A DNA stretch of 40,661 nucleotides, from the IMG/VR virus record IMGVR_UViG_3300010157_000117, positions 1-40,661 of that record. One strand, written 5' to 3'. The DNA comes from a virus. Positions 1 through 6,420 of this stretch are shown here, piece after piece. The translations under genes were made by a program, and so were the position numbers. How positions within the stretch are numbered: the first letter of the stretch is position 1; each line of letters opens with the position of its first letter. The notes below the pieces were generated by a model. That model had not been told where the DNA came from. It saw only the letters and a list, made by a program, of their open reading frames with translations, and did no database searches.

Positions 1-243
1 ACGCTTACCAACATTGACTACGGCATTATTTACGACAATACCCAACAACAGGCTATTGCTCGAATCAAGGGAGTGAATGTTAATTTGGTTCTTTGGGATC
101 AAAGCACAACGCCTCCTTATTCTAGTATTGGTCAATTCACTGATTCTGATACAGACAAGCGTGTATCCGAACTTCTCGGAAGTGACATTGCAGCAGGGAT
201 TCTCTCTTTGTTTCCATTTGGCAGCAAGGTTAAAAAGCCATGA
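1..243 (+). CDS. Hypothetical protein, C-terminal part (5' end outside window)
   Basis: The first frame is open from base 1 to a TGA at 241-243 with no internal stop, so this is the last 80 codons of a gene that begins outside the window. The visible part is soluble and mixed in character and ends in a short basic tail (GSKVKKP). The stop overlaps the start of the next gene (ATGA), as is usual for this genome. I do not recognise a family. Its place just before the lysis genes suggests a late, possibly virion-associated gene. Confidence 0.7.
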   Translation, partial: TLTNIDYGIIYDNTQQQAIARIKGVNVNLVLWDQSTTPPYSSIGQFTDSDTDKRVSELLGSDIAAGILSLFPFGSKVKKP

Positions 244-422
244 GCAGCTCAATTTCCCCCAACTCTGAAGTAGGATCAACCTCTGCCATCGTCTCGCTGA
301 TCACTCTGATCGTCTCTTTTTTCAACTACACCCATGTCTGGTTGCAGAACATGACGTTGCTTGTTTCCTTAATCGCAGGTTGCATTGCCATCTATGTTGG
401 GGTTAAGAGGCTATTAAAATGA
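240..422 (+). CDS. Small two-helix membrane protein, holin candidate
   Basis: This 60-residue protein has two hydrophobic segments, roughly residues 14-34 and 37-55, a short polar N-terminus and a basic C-terminus (KRLLK). That is the size and layout of class II holins, which make holes in the inner membrane at the end of infection and release or activate the endolysin. It starts in an ATGA overlap with the preceding gene and its last bases overlap the spanin-like gene at 419. Position in a lysis cassette with an endolysin 0.9 kb downstream supports the role. No sequence family was recognised, and the two-helix protein at 961 is a competing candidate; one could be holin and the other antiholin. 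Confidence 0.55.
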   Translation: MSSSISPNSEVGSTSAIVSLITLIVSFFNYTHVWLQNMTLLVSLIAGCIAIYVGVKRLLK

Positions 423-838
423 AAAGCACTCTACAATACCTTGCTGTATTGTGCATCTTGTGTGTAGTGGGGTGTGCAAGTCACGATAAGGTAACGGCCT
501 ATTACCCCCCTTCTCAAACGGCTGTTGTCCGTTCTATTTCTTCGGCAAAAGAAAAAGCTCAAGCAGTGAAGGAGTTTGTATCTCCAGCAGGTCAGATTGC
601 TTTCAGCCAACTAACCAACTCCATAGCGTCTGCACAAGATGAACTGTTCAAATATTCTGTGCAAGTGGACAAGCAAACTCTTGAACTTTCTAAAGCGCAA
701 GAATCTGCGAATTACTGGCATGACAAGCAACTCAAGGCACTTCGCGAATTGTTTTGGTGGAGGATGATCGCATTTGGAACTGTGTTGGCTGTTGCTGCCT
801 ACATAGGGATCAAAACATCATGGAAGTTCTTTCTTTAA
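419..838 (+). CDS. Lipoprotein with C-terminal membrane anchor, unimolecular spanin (u-spanin) candidate
   Basis: The 139-residue product starts with a lipoprotein signal: basic N-terminus, hydrophobic core and a lipobox VVGC with the acylated Cys at residue 19. The middle (about 40-110) is polar and predicted helical. A second hydrophobic stretch (about 113-131, around RMIAFGTVLAVAAYIGIK) lies almost at the C-terminus. An N-terminal outer-membrane lipid plus a C-terminal inner-membrane helix is the architecture known for u-spanins such as phage T1 gp11 (134 residues), which span the periplasm and fuse inner and outer membranes in the last step of lysis. The neighbours (holin-like proteins before and after, endolysin at 1307) fit. 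It implies a Gram-negative host. The call rests on topology and context, not on sequence similarity. Confidence 0.65.
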   Translation: MKSTLQYLAVLCILCVVGCASHDKVTAYYPPSQTAVVRSISSAKEKAQAVKEFVSPAGQIAFSQLTNSIASAQDELFKYSVQVDKQTLELSKAQESANYWHDKQLKALRELFWWRMIAFGTVLAVAAYIGIKTSWKFFL

Positions 839-954
839 TGAACTCTTTTCTTATCGTGTTGCTAGTTGCATTTATTTCCATTGCTTTGCTGATAGCTGGA
901 TTTTTTCTTGTGGTTGGATTTACAGCAGCATTCATTGAAGACGAAATGGAATGA
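838..954 (+). CDS. 38-residue single-helix membrane peptide
   Basis: The ATG at 838 overlaps the stop of the spanin-like gene (TAATG), giving a 38-residue peptide that is almost wholly a hydrophobic helix (residues 3-30) with an acidic tail EDEME. The frame is open further upstream to 754, but only the 838 start fits the tight overlap pattern of this operon. Lysis cassettes often carry such small membrane proteins (antiholin or pinholin-like), but nothing more specific can be said. Confidence 0.5.
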   Translation: MNSFLIVLLVAFISIALLIAGFFLVVGFTAAFIEDEME

Positions 955-960
955 AAAACC

Positions 961-1323
961 ATGGCGATTTCATCAGTCATAGAAAAGAAGCTGGATCAAC
1001 GCCCTCTTGATAGCAAGAAGGCTGTTTACGCGCTCTGTGGGGCTTGCTGCGTCCTCTTTGTCTTCATAGGCTCATCGTTGCTCATCCTGACTCATGCCGA
1101 GGCTTCTAAGGACATCGTAGAGCTTGGGAGTTTAACCATCATGTTCTTTGGAGCGATCATCACAACATTGATCACCGGGCAAGCAGCTATGGATTGGAAA
1201 GCGGTATCAGCATTGCAGCATATGAGCGAGGATGTGAGGGTGGACTCAAACGCTGAAGCCCCAGACATGGTTGTCAATCAGCGCATCCAAAAATCTAGGT
1301 GGCACGATGACGGCATACTTTAA
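961..1323 (+). CDS. Two-helix membrane protein, possible holin or antiholin
   Basis: This 120-residue protein has hydrophobic segments at about residues 21-43 and 52-71 (with VELGSLTIMFFGAIITTLIT) and a soluble C-terminal 45 residues. It sits between the small lysis-cassette membrane proteins and the endolysin, and its 3' end overlaps the endolysin start by 17 bases. Late small membrane proteins directly before an endolysin are commonly holins, so this is the second holin candidate in the cassette. No family motif was recognised. Confidence 0.5.
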   Translation: MAISSVIEKKLDQRPLDSKKAVYALCGACCVLFVFIGSSLLILTHAEASKDIVELGSLTIMFFGAIITTLITGQAAMDWKAVSALQHMSEDVRVDSNAEAPDMVVNQRIQKSRWHDDGIL

Positions 1324-1756
1324 GAACAAAGTGATACCCTTTTTGTGGAATTGGGAAGGGGTCGAGTATGAAGATGATCCAGATGACCCCGGAAACAAAG
1401 GAGATAAATATAGAGGCACGAAATATGGCATTGATGCCAGATCACACCCTAATGTTGACATCCGCAATTTAACTGATGATGAAGCTACGGCTATTTATTG
1501 GAATGAGTGGATCAAGTACGCTTGCGATCATCTTCCATCACCCCTTGACTGGATCTTCTTTGATGCGGCTGTCAACTGTGGTCTATCAAGAGCTTCAAAG
1601 TTTTTGAATGCTTCTGGAAGAGATCCAAGAAAGTTTCAACAAGAGCGCAGAGTCTTTTACAATCGGCTTGCAGAGCAGAAACCAGTATTAAATAAATACT
1701 TAAAGGGATGGTTGGCTAGAGTTGATGATCTATCAAGAGAAACTGGTCTTTTGTAG
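1307..1756 (+). CDS. Endolysin, GH108-type lysozyme (muramidase)
   Basis: The N-terminus resembles glycosyl hydrolase family 108 phage lysozymes: a hydrophobic helix followed by WEGVEYEDDPDDPGNKG and later KYGID, matching the family pattern EGGY..dP.D.GG.T.yGI, with Glu17 the likely catalytic acid. The second half (FFDAAVNCGLSRASKFLN) matches the peptidoglycan-binding half normally fused to it. The family cleaves glycan strands of peptidoglycan. I chose the ATG at 1307 because an AGGTGG ribosome binding site (1297-1302) precedes it and the family starts here; the frame is open upstream but that part is not conserved-looking. Length is 149 residues, a little short for the family. The usual GGAT before YGI is replaced by a longer charged loop. 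There is no signal peptide, so it would depend on a holin. Confidence 0.85.
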   Translation: MTAYFKNKVIPFLWNWEGVEYEDDPDDPGNKGDKYRGTKYGIDARSHPNVDIRNLTDDEATAIYWNEWIKYACDHLPSPLDWIFFDAAVNCGLSRASKFLNASGRDPRKFQQERRVFYNRLAEQKPVLNKYLKGWLARVDDLSRETGLL

Positions 1757-1861
1757 GCACTCCGCAGGAGCAGTATGGGGATACATAAGGGGTTTTGAAA
1801 AACCATGTCAAGCCCAAAATTTTTTCTTGCTGTCCAGCAAACGCAGTCGTAGAAGGGAGGC

Positions 1862-1933
1862 ATGACAACGAAAGCAAACTGTAGTAATAATGCTACCTAT
1901 TCCGAAGATAAGAAGTGCGAACATTACAAATAA
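1862..1933 (+). CDS. Possible 23-residue peptide
   Basis: A purine-rich AGAAGGGAGG lies directly upstream of this ATG, one of the stronger ribosome-binding-like sequences in the window, and a 23-residue Cys/Lys/Asn-rich frame follows to TAA. It lies in the 200-base gap after the endolysin. Length is too short to judge coding potential, and the GGAGG core is only one base from the ATG, so the AAGG part would have to be used. Confidence 0.25.
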   Translation: MTTKANCSNNATYSEDKKCEHYK

Positions 1934-1962
1934 CTCAACAAACTGAATAAATTCACTCAACG

Positions 1963-2160
1963 ATGACAAATAAATCAAAAAACTCATTAGCCAACGACAT
2001 GGCCAGGTGCAACGGATCAGGAGACGACATAGAGGGATGGCGCGAGGGGTGCGAGACCTGTCTTCGGAGGACTGCTCCAAGGCCAGAGATTTACAGTATG
2101 TTCATTCCTCCATCAATCACCACATTCGATTGCGTGTATCTTATTGAGCCAAGCAAATGA
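1963..2160 (+). CDS. Small cysteine-containing hypothetical protein
   Basis: The 65-residue product contains three Cys in a C-x15-C-x2-C pattern (residues 16, 32, 35) within a polar N-terminal half, then IPPSITTFDCVYLIEP. Single-zinc small proteins with similar C-terminal segments are common in phage early regions, but I cannot name a family. Its stop overlaps the next start (ATGA at 2157), which supports it over the longer reading frame on the opposite strand. Confidence 0.6.
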   Translation: MTNKSKNSLANDMARCNGSGDDIEGWREGCETCLRRTAPRPEIYSMFIPPSITTFDCVYLIEPSK

Positions 2161-2363
2161 CAAACGCCGAAAGGAAATTCCCGTTCTGTTCACCCTACTG
2201 CCTAGAGCGCGAGGCTAGGCAAAAACTAGAGGTCAGTGAAAACGAGATCAGGATGAAGCAAGACTCAATCGTTGCCGCTGTAAATGTTTTCATTCAAGAA
2301 TACCCTAGCGATAGAGCCAGTGTTTATCTGGCTCCGATCATGGAAAAACTTTTTTCAAAATAA
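2157..2363 (+). CDS. Hypothetical protein with Cys pair near N-terminus
   Basis: A 68-residue soluble protein. A CSPYC motif (residues 11-15) is followed by a charged helical segment (about 15-50), which could be a half zinc site plus helix. It starts in an ATGA overlap with the preceding gene. Function unknown. Confidence 0.6.
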   Translation: MTNAERKFPFCSPYCLEREARQKLEVSENEIRMKQDSIVAAVNVFIQEYPSDRASVYLAPIMEKLFSK

Positions 2364-2405
2364 ATCTTGCTATCTGTCATCCCTCACCATAAAACAACAT
2401 CTGTT

Positions 2406-2564
2406 ATGAAAAACATCAAACCCAAAACCCCGGTCAAGAAGACCACCAAGCCAACATCAGCCATTGATGAAATCTCCATCATCAAGCAGCAAGCGTCCAA
2501 TAATTACCAGCGAGTTACTAATTTATGGGAAAGCCTGCTTACTTTAGTAAGATTCCGTGTTTGA
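2406..2564 (+). CDS. Small basic hypothetical protein
   Basis: The 52-residue product has a Lys/Pro/Thr-rich N-terminus and a helical remainder. I prefer the ATG at 2406, after an A/C-rich stretch, to an upstream TTG in the same frame, but the start is not certain. The 3' end overlaps a possible GTG-started peptide at 2557. No function is visible. Confidence 0.4.
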   Translation: MKNIKPKTPVKKTTKPTSAIDEISIIKQQASNNYQRVTNLWESLLTLVRFRV

Positions 2565-2655
2565 GCATTACGCCAGCCACCGGGTCTTGTTCTGTGCGGT
2601 TGTCTTGGCAAATATACTTGGAGTTATTAACCTCATCTGGCTTTCCATAAAATGA
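2557..2655 (+). CDS. Possible 32-residue membrane peptide with GTG start
   Basis: From a GTG at 2557 the frame encodes a 32-residue peptide with one clean hydrophobic helix (LFCAVVLANILGVINLIWL) and a final Lys. It overlaps the preceding gene by 8 bases and the following gene by 4 (ATGA), the same tiling seen elsewhere in this operon. There is no good ribosome binding site, so translation would rely on coupling. Confidence 0.35.
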   Translation: MFEHYASHRVLFCAVVLANILGVINLIWLSIK

Positions 2656-2798
2656 GCAAGGTATCTGCATCAGCACCAATGTCTCCAGAGGACAAAATAG
2701 ACCTTTTGATTGAAACGATTGAGTCAATCCGAACAAGGCTAGACGAAGCAATTTCCTATATTGACGACTCCATGATTGAAGCCGACGATAGGGGATAA
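2652..2798 (+). CDS. 48-residue helical hypothetical protein
   Basis: ATG at 2652 to TAA at 2796-2798. The product is short, acidic and strongly helical (PEDKIDLLIETIESIRTRL). It follows the operon's overlap pattern and fills an otherwise empty stretch before the gene at 2816. It could be a small regulator or an inhibitor of a host protein, but nothing specific is recognisable. Confidence 0.5.
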   Translation: MSKVSASAPMSPEDKIDLLIETIESIRTRLDEAISYIDDSMIEADDRG

Positions 2799-2815
2799 CC
2801 AAAAACAAACACACA

Positions 2816-3013
2816 ATGAAAAAAACAGAACAAAGCAACCATTCATGCGACAACCATGATGAAACAACCACCGAGTATATCATCGAGTGGGAAGACGAAA
2901 GTAGTGAGAAGATTAACGGCCTTGAAGTTCGTATCCTCGCATTCAGCATCCTTCTTGTCGCAACGCTCGCAGTGTCAGTAGGCAATCTCTTAACACTCAT
3001 CCTAAAGAAATAA
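2816..3013 (+). CDS. Single-helix membrane protein with acidic N-terminus
   Basis: The 65-residue product has a polar, His/Glu-rich N-terminal 38 residues and a C-terminal transmembrane helix (about 41-63, VRILAFSILLVATLAVSVGN) ending in two Lys. The leader is A/C-rich (caaacacaca before the ATG) with no Shine-Dalgarno. Its stop overlaps the ERF start (TAATG at 3011-3015), so the two are likely translationally coupled. Confidence 0.6.
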   Translation: MKKTEQSNHSCDNHDETTTEYIIEWEDESSEKINGLEVRILAFSILLVATLAVSVGNLLTLILKK

Positions 3014-3768
3014 TGAACGAAAACAAAGCACAAGAGGCTTATTCAGAAGCCCTAGTTGCCGCTATTGGTGAGTTATCCAATGTGGCGAAAACAGCAGCCA
3101 ATCCATTCTTCAAGAGCAAGTATGCTCCTCTGGATGCGATCATTGATGCTACTCGACCAATCCTTGCCAAGCACGGTCTGGCAGTCATGCAGCAGCCCCT
3201 ATTCATGGAGGGAACTGCTGGCGTTGAGACTACTGTCCTGCACAAGGGAGGACACAGCACAACCTCAACGCTTCTGCTCCCTCTCAAGGATCAGTCGCCA
3301 CAAGGAGTTGGATCTGCTATCACCTACGCTCGTCGCTATGCCCTAGCCGCCGTGTTGGGAGTGGCATCTGAGGACGATGACGATGGCAACATCTCCACCG
3401 GACTTTCCAAGAGTGAGAAGATCCAAGCCAATATTGATTCCAGCCGACCTGCCGTGGCAAAGGCGATGGACAAGAACCCATCAGTGAGGCCGCCGGGAAA
3501 CGCTGTGGCTACTTGGAGGGGAGTTTTGCCATCCCAAGTTAAGGTGGCAGCGCAGAGCAAGGAAGGGTCTGCAAAGAAGTGGACTCTCTACTCGGTTGAG
3601 TTTGACGATAACGGAAAGACAATTGAGGCCATGACATTTGACGAGAAGCTATTTATAGCAGCAACAGAATTCGGAACAAACGGAACGCTGGTTGATGCTG
3701 GCGTTGCTCCAGGCAAAAAAGACCCTAGCAAGTGGGAGCTAGTCACATTAACACCAACAGAGAAATAA
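3013..3768 (+). CDS. erf: ERF-family single-strand DNA annealing protein
   Basis: The 251-residue product matches the ERF superfamily, named after P22 essential recombination function: an N-terminal helical block with Y-A-P-L-D, then the signature GSAITYARRYALAAVLGV followed by EDDDDGN (about residues 100-125). ERF proteins form rings on single-stranded DNA and promote annealing, which phages use for recombination-dependent replication or genome circularisation. The C-terminal 120 residues are less conserved and probably linker plus a small domain. The gene lies in an early-type run with a metallophosphoesterase, and far from the RecB/Cas4-like nuclease at 14188 that could supply the matching exonuclease activity. 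Confidence 0.9.
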   Translation: MNENKAQEAYSEALVAAIGELSNVAKTAANPFFKSKYAPLDAIIDATRPILAKHGLAVMQQPLFMEGTAGVETTVLHKGGHSTTSTLLLPLKDQSPQGVGSAITYARRYALAAVLGVASEDDDDGNISTGLSKSEKIQANIDSSRPAVAKAMDKNPSVRPPGNAVATWRGVLPSQVKVAAQSKEGSAKKWTLYSVEFDDNGKTIEAMTFDEKLFIAATEFGTNGTLVDAGVAPGKKDPSKWELVTLTPTEK

Positions 3769-3770
3769 CT

Positions 3771-3959
3771 ATGAAACAACAAAAAATATATGCGTTTTCA
3801 AGCAATTGCGGGATGACATTGCGTGAGTTTTATGCTGGATTGGCTATGCAGTCATATTGCACCAGAGATGTAGAAAAAGGTTGGAAGAAAGAGGAAATAG
3901 CGTCAGATGCATTTGAAATGGCTGACGAAATGATTGCCAAAATTGAATTAGGAGAATGA
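3771..3959 (+). CDS. Small conserved phage protein, MTLREFYAGLAMQ type
   Basis: The 62-residue product carries GMTLREFYAGLAMQ and later DAFEMADEMIAK. This is the pattern of a very widespread small phage protein (T/SLRDYFAAKAMQ ... A..AY.MADAMI) of unknown function. The start at 3771, three bases after the ERF stop, gives the family's usual length. It overlaps the phosphoesterase gene by an ATGA and is probably cotranscribed with ERF. Confidence 0.75.
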   Translation: MKQQKIYAFSSNCGMTLREFYAGLAMQSYCTRDVEKGWKKEEIASDAFEMADEMIAKIELGE

Positions 3960-4723
3960 AATCCAAAGTTAACAGGGGGGCGAAAGCCCCCCATATTGCT
4001 ACCAAGTATGAACGATTCCTCGCCGTATCCTGTAGCCACGGCAAGTACGCCGATCCAACTGCCATCGAAGCAGTACTGAAAATGCGAGATAAATGGAACC
4101 CATCTATTGTCGTGCATCTGGGAGACTGGTGCGATACCACAGCATTTAGGTCAGGCGCGGCTGGAACCTCAGACGAGTCAGAACCAGTTGCCCCGGACAT
4201 TGATGGTGGAATTGCATTCCTAAAGGAACTTCGACCAACTCATGTTCTGGACGGAAACCATGAAGACCGAATACCTCGACTGCTTAACTCAAACAACGCT
4301 CTTGTAGCATATGCAGCAAATCAAGCCACCAACCATATTGATGAGTCATTTCAGAAGATTGGATGCCGCCGCATCCCGTATGCTGGAGTGTTTCAAAAGT
4401 ATGTGGTAGGCGATGTTACTTTTACTCATGGAACCATCTACAATGAAAATGCAGCTAGGGATATGGCAGAGACTTATGGAGGTAAAGTCATATTTGGACA
4501 CACTCATCGTTCAACACAGGCAGAGGGCCGAACGATCAAAGAAAGCACGGGATATTGCGTGGGTACGCTTACTCGCAGAGGTGAAATGGACTATGCGAAA
4601 TGCCGCCGAGCAACCCTTGGATGGAGACAAGGATTAGTCTATGGAGAGATTGGGCCAAAGGATTCTGTTGTATGGTTGATTACTAGGGGTGAGTTTAACA
4701 ATGAATGGAGGCTTCCTGTATGA
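3956..4723 (+). CDS. Calcineurin-like metallophosphoesterase
   Basis: Motifs of the metallophosphoesterase superfamily appear in order: SCSHG (residues 25-29), LGDWCD (55-60), DGNHED (98-103), THG near 159-161 and FGHTHR (180-185). These residues normally hold two metal ions and cleave phosphate esters or diesters. The first motif is usually D-x-H; here the Asp position is Ser25, so one metal ligand may be missing or supplied differently. An AGGAG site at about 3951 precedes the ATG, which overlaps the previous stop. Phage enzymes of this fold include protein and nucleotide phosphatases and DNA nucleases; the substrate cannot be told. It lies between recombination (ERF) and small regulatory genes. 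Confidence 0.85.
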   Translation: MKSKVNRGAKAPHIATKYERFLAVSCSHGKYADPTAIEAVLKMRDKWNPSIVVHLGDWCDTTAFRSGAAGTSDESEPVAPDIDGGIAFLKELRPTHVLDGNHEDRIPRLLNSNNALVAYAANQATNHIDESFQKIGCRRIPYAGVFQKYVVGDVTFTHGTIYNENAARDMAETYGGKVIFGHTHRSTQAEGRTIKESTGYCVGTLTRRGEMDYAKCRRATLGWRQGLVYGEIGPKDSVVWLITRGEFNNEWRLPV

Positions 4724-4959
4724 GTGCTAACGAATGGGCGAACATCATTTCTGAATATGCACAAATGAAGATTCAAGATGTGCCAAAGGAATACAAAACA
4801 ACTGGAGAGTTAGCCGAGGAATTTAATATGTCAAAAAGAACCGCAATGGAGAAAGTGAAAAAAATGTATGCAGAAGGAAGGTTGGAAATGACAAAATTTA
4901 GAATATCTACCGGAAGCAAATCACAACTCGTACCTCACTATAAAATTATCAAAAAATGA
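4720..4959 (+). CDS. Winged-helix DNA-binding protein
   Basis: The 79-residue product contains a helix-turn-helix core TTGELAEEFNMSKRTAMEKV (about residues 27-46) followed by a KKMYAEGRLEM segment and a wing-like strand pair (FRISTGSKSQLVPHY). This is the layout of small MarR/GntR-like winged-helix modules that sense when to open or repress promoters. The ATG at 4720 overlaps the phosphoesterase stop, and a GGAGG lies 9 bases upstream. It is a candidate phage transcription regulator or a replication-origin binder. Confidence 0.65.
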   Translation: MSANEWANIISEYAQMKIQDVPKEYKTTGELAEEFNMSKRTAMEKVKKMYAEGRLEMTKFRISTGSKSQLVPHYKIIKK

Positions 4960-5189
4960 ATCAAGAACCAAAGCACATCCAGAATAACTACTACACCTCA
5001 GACGAGTATCATGTGTTGGCTGGCCCCTACGATATTACTTCCCCATCCCAAGTCAAGATGATGAACAATGTAGTTGAAGACATGAAGCGAGGAAATATTG
5101 ACTACCGGGTTGCCTCTGCATTGGAATTCAACCACTTCAATGTGGAGCGCACGGGGATGATACTTTCCAAAGGAGAAAAAAATGATTAA
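4956..5189 (+). CDS. Hypothetical protein
   Basis: A 77-residue soluble protein with a Tyr/Asn-rich start and a helical segment around SQVKMMNNVVEDMKRGN. It overlaps the winged-helix gene (ATGA) and the following membrane peptide gene by 8 bases. Its own 3' end carries the AAGGAG site used by the next gene. Function unknown. Confidence 0.6.
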   Translation: MNQEPKHIQNNYYTSDEYHVLAGPYDITSPSQVKMMNNVVEDMKRGNIDYRVASALEFNHFNVERTGMILSKGEKND

Positions 5190-5256
5190 CCTTATTCTTT
5201 CCTTCTTTGTGGCAGTAGCAATTTGGTTTTACCTAAACACTTATAAACCCCGATGA
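5182..5256 (+). CDS. 24-residue membrane peptide
   Basis: A strong AAAGGAG site (about 5169-5175) precedes this ATG by 6-7 bases. The peptide is a single hydrophobic helix (LILSFFVAVAIWFYL) with a basic tail. Its stop overlaps the next start (ATGA). The good ribosome binding site and tight overlaps on both sides make a real tiny gene likely. Function unknown. Confidence 0.5.
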   Translation: MINLILSFFVAVAIWFYLNTYKPR

Positions 5257-5513
5257 AATTCAAAAACATTGCTTCTATTGAAATCAATGAGGCAGAATGG
5301 AGTATTGGATATGGACACCCAGGAAGAAACAACGATGGACTCTGCGATTACACCAACCGTAGAATCACAATCAGTCATAGATCTGCTCGCAGTCTCCTTG
5401 ATGTGCTGGCGCATGAAATACTCCACGCTCGCTTTCCAGACCTTACAGAAGAGTCAATCGATGAAACAGCCAGAATTATTAATGATTCATATAGTGCTTT
5501 TTCCAAATGCTAA
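5253..5513 (+). CDS. HExxH zinc-metalloprotease-like protein
   Basis: The 86-residue product has LAHEILHARFPDLTEE with His54, Glu55 and His58 forming an HExxH zinc site, and Glu66/67 downstream as candidate third ligand. The preceding strand (NRRITISHRSARSLLDVL) fits a minimal gluzincin/SprT-like core. Such small proteins are frequent in phages; relatives act as proteases against DNA-bound proteins or repressors, but at this length it may be only a partial fold or act with a partner. It overlaps the previous peptide gene (ATGA). Confidence 0.65.
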   Translation: MKFKNIASIEINEAEWSIGYGHPGRNNDGLCDYTNRRITISHRSARSLLDVLAHEILHARFPDLTEESIDETARIINDSYSAFSKC

Positions 5514-5565
5514 ATTACCAGACATGGAGGACGACTGGGAAGAAGAAGAGGAGATATACAAATGA
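5482..5565 (+). CDS. Possible 27-residue acidic peptide
   Basis: An ATG at 5482 opens a frame overlapping the end of the HExxH gene and ending in an ATGA overlap with the gene at 5562. The tail DDWEEEEEIYK is very acidic. Coding is supported only by the overlap pattern. The same stretch also holds the AGGAG site for the next gene, so it may be non-coding. Confidence 0.25.
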   Translation: MIHIVLFPNAKLPDMEDDWEEEEEIYK

Positions 5566-5783
5566 ACGCCACAGATAAATTTGAAAACTGGTATAACACC
5601 GAAGGCATACGAACCTATGATAAAGACAATCATGGAAATTCCGATGGTCATAAGTGGTACATGAAGCAGTCTTTTATGCAGGGATACAAGCAGGGAATTG
5701 ACCACGCCACAGATATTATCCTTAACTCGGATCTAAGTTCCGATATTTATGAAGATGAAGATTCTCCAGAAACTTATAATTAA
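5562..5783 (+). CDS. Hypothetical protein
   Basis: A 73-residue soluble protein, Asp/Tyr-rich, with a helical middle (KQSFMQGYKQGIDHATDIIL). An AGGAG lies about 10 bases upstream. It overlaps the following zinc-ribbon gene by about 30 bases. No family recognised. Confidence 0.6.
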   Translation: MNATDKFENWYNTEGIRTYDKDNHGNSDGHKWYMKQSFMQGYKQGIDHATDIILNSDLSSDIYEDEDSPETYN

Positions 5784-6420
5784 AGACATGGTAGTCCCCG
5801 GAAGGTTCCGATTCACGGTTCCTGAGACGGGCTACAAAATAAAGGACGAGTTATCCATGAGTGGGTTACTTGATCGCGTGAAGAAACATTATGAAGACAA
5901 CAGCCTCAAACTACCAGATGATTGGAAGGAGCGCGTTGAAGACCAGATATGCCGTCAACTACCGGAAGGTTGGTGCGAATACTCGGATGGGAAACCAGCA
6001 AGGGGGGCTAAGTCGATACTATCAGCGGAAAGCATCGTTAAGGGAATTACGAGCCTTGCAACAATGGCAGCAGAATCATTTTCTGGGGTGGATGTTTTCG
6101 TGGATCAGAACGAAGCTAATAGGAGGGCTGAAATCTGTGTTAGATGCTATCAGAATATGACCACTAACTTCTGCGCCGGTTGTGGAGTAATGCAGACGAT
6201 AACTTCTATGGTATCAAAAGTTAAGGGAAGTCGCACAACTCCCTTGGATTCAAATCTATACACCTGCGGTATGTGTGGATGCAGAAATGAAGCAATAGTT
6301 CATGTCAACAAAAATATCTTGCTTTCTGGGGAGAAATCAGAGACAACTAACTCTCGACCAGACTGGTGCTGGTTAAAAAACGACGACCTTAACCAAGCAT
6401 CACAAGCCCTTCATCTATGA
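5749..6420 (+). CDS. Zinc-ribbon protein of unknown function
   Basis: The 223-residue product has an N-terminal half with a Trp/Glu-rich helical segment, then a Cys-rich part: ICVRCYQN, FCAGCGVMQ and YTCGMCGCRN, plus PDWCW near the end. The paired CxxC motifs suggest two zinc ribbons. Its stop overlaps the portal start at 6417, so it may be expressed with the packaging genes. Starts at 5749, 5755 and 5788 are all possible; 5755 or 5788 would reduce the overlap with the preceding gene. Zinc ribbons of this sort bind nucleic acid or protein, but no role is visible. Confidence 0.65.
   Translation: MKMKILQKLIIKDMVVPGRFRFTVPETGYKIKDELSMSGLLDRVKKHYEDNSLKLPDDWKERVEDQICRQLPEGWCEYSDGKPARGAKSILSAESIVKGITSLATMAAESFSGVDVFVDQNEANRRAEICVRCYQNMTTNFCAGCGVMQTITSMVSKVKGSRTTPLDSNLYTCGMCGCRNEAIVHVNKNILLSGEKSETTNSRPDWCWLKNDDLNQASQALHL

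Noticed and set aside
1788-1803. Short hairpin ggttttgaaaaacc after the endolysin as terminator
   Set aside because: Weak A/T stem with a two-base loop and no T-tract.
1808-2080. 90-codon hydrophobic frame on the minus strand
   Set aside because: Overlaps the better supported gene at 1963, which is coupled to the next gene; no leader resembling other leftward genes.
2539-3033. 164-codon open frame on the minus strand
   Set aside because: It runs antisense to four small rightward genes that tile with stop/start overlaps; its product is Arg/Ser/Leu-rich like a shadow frame.
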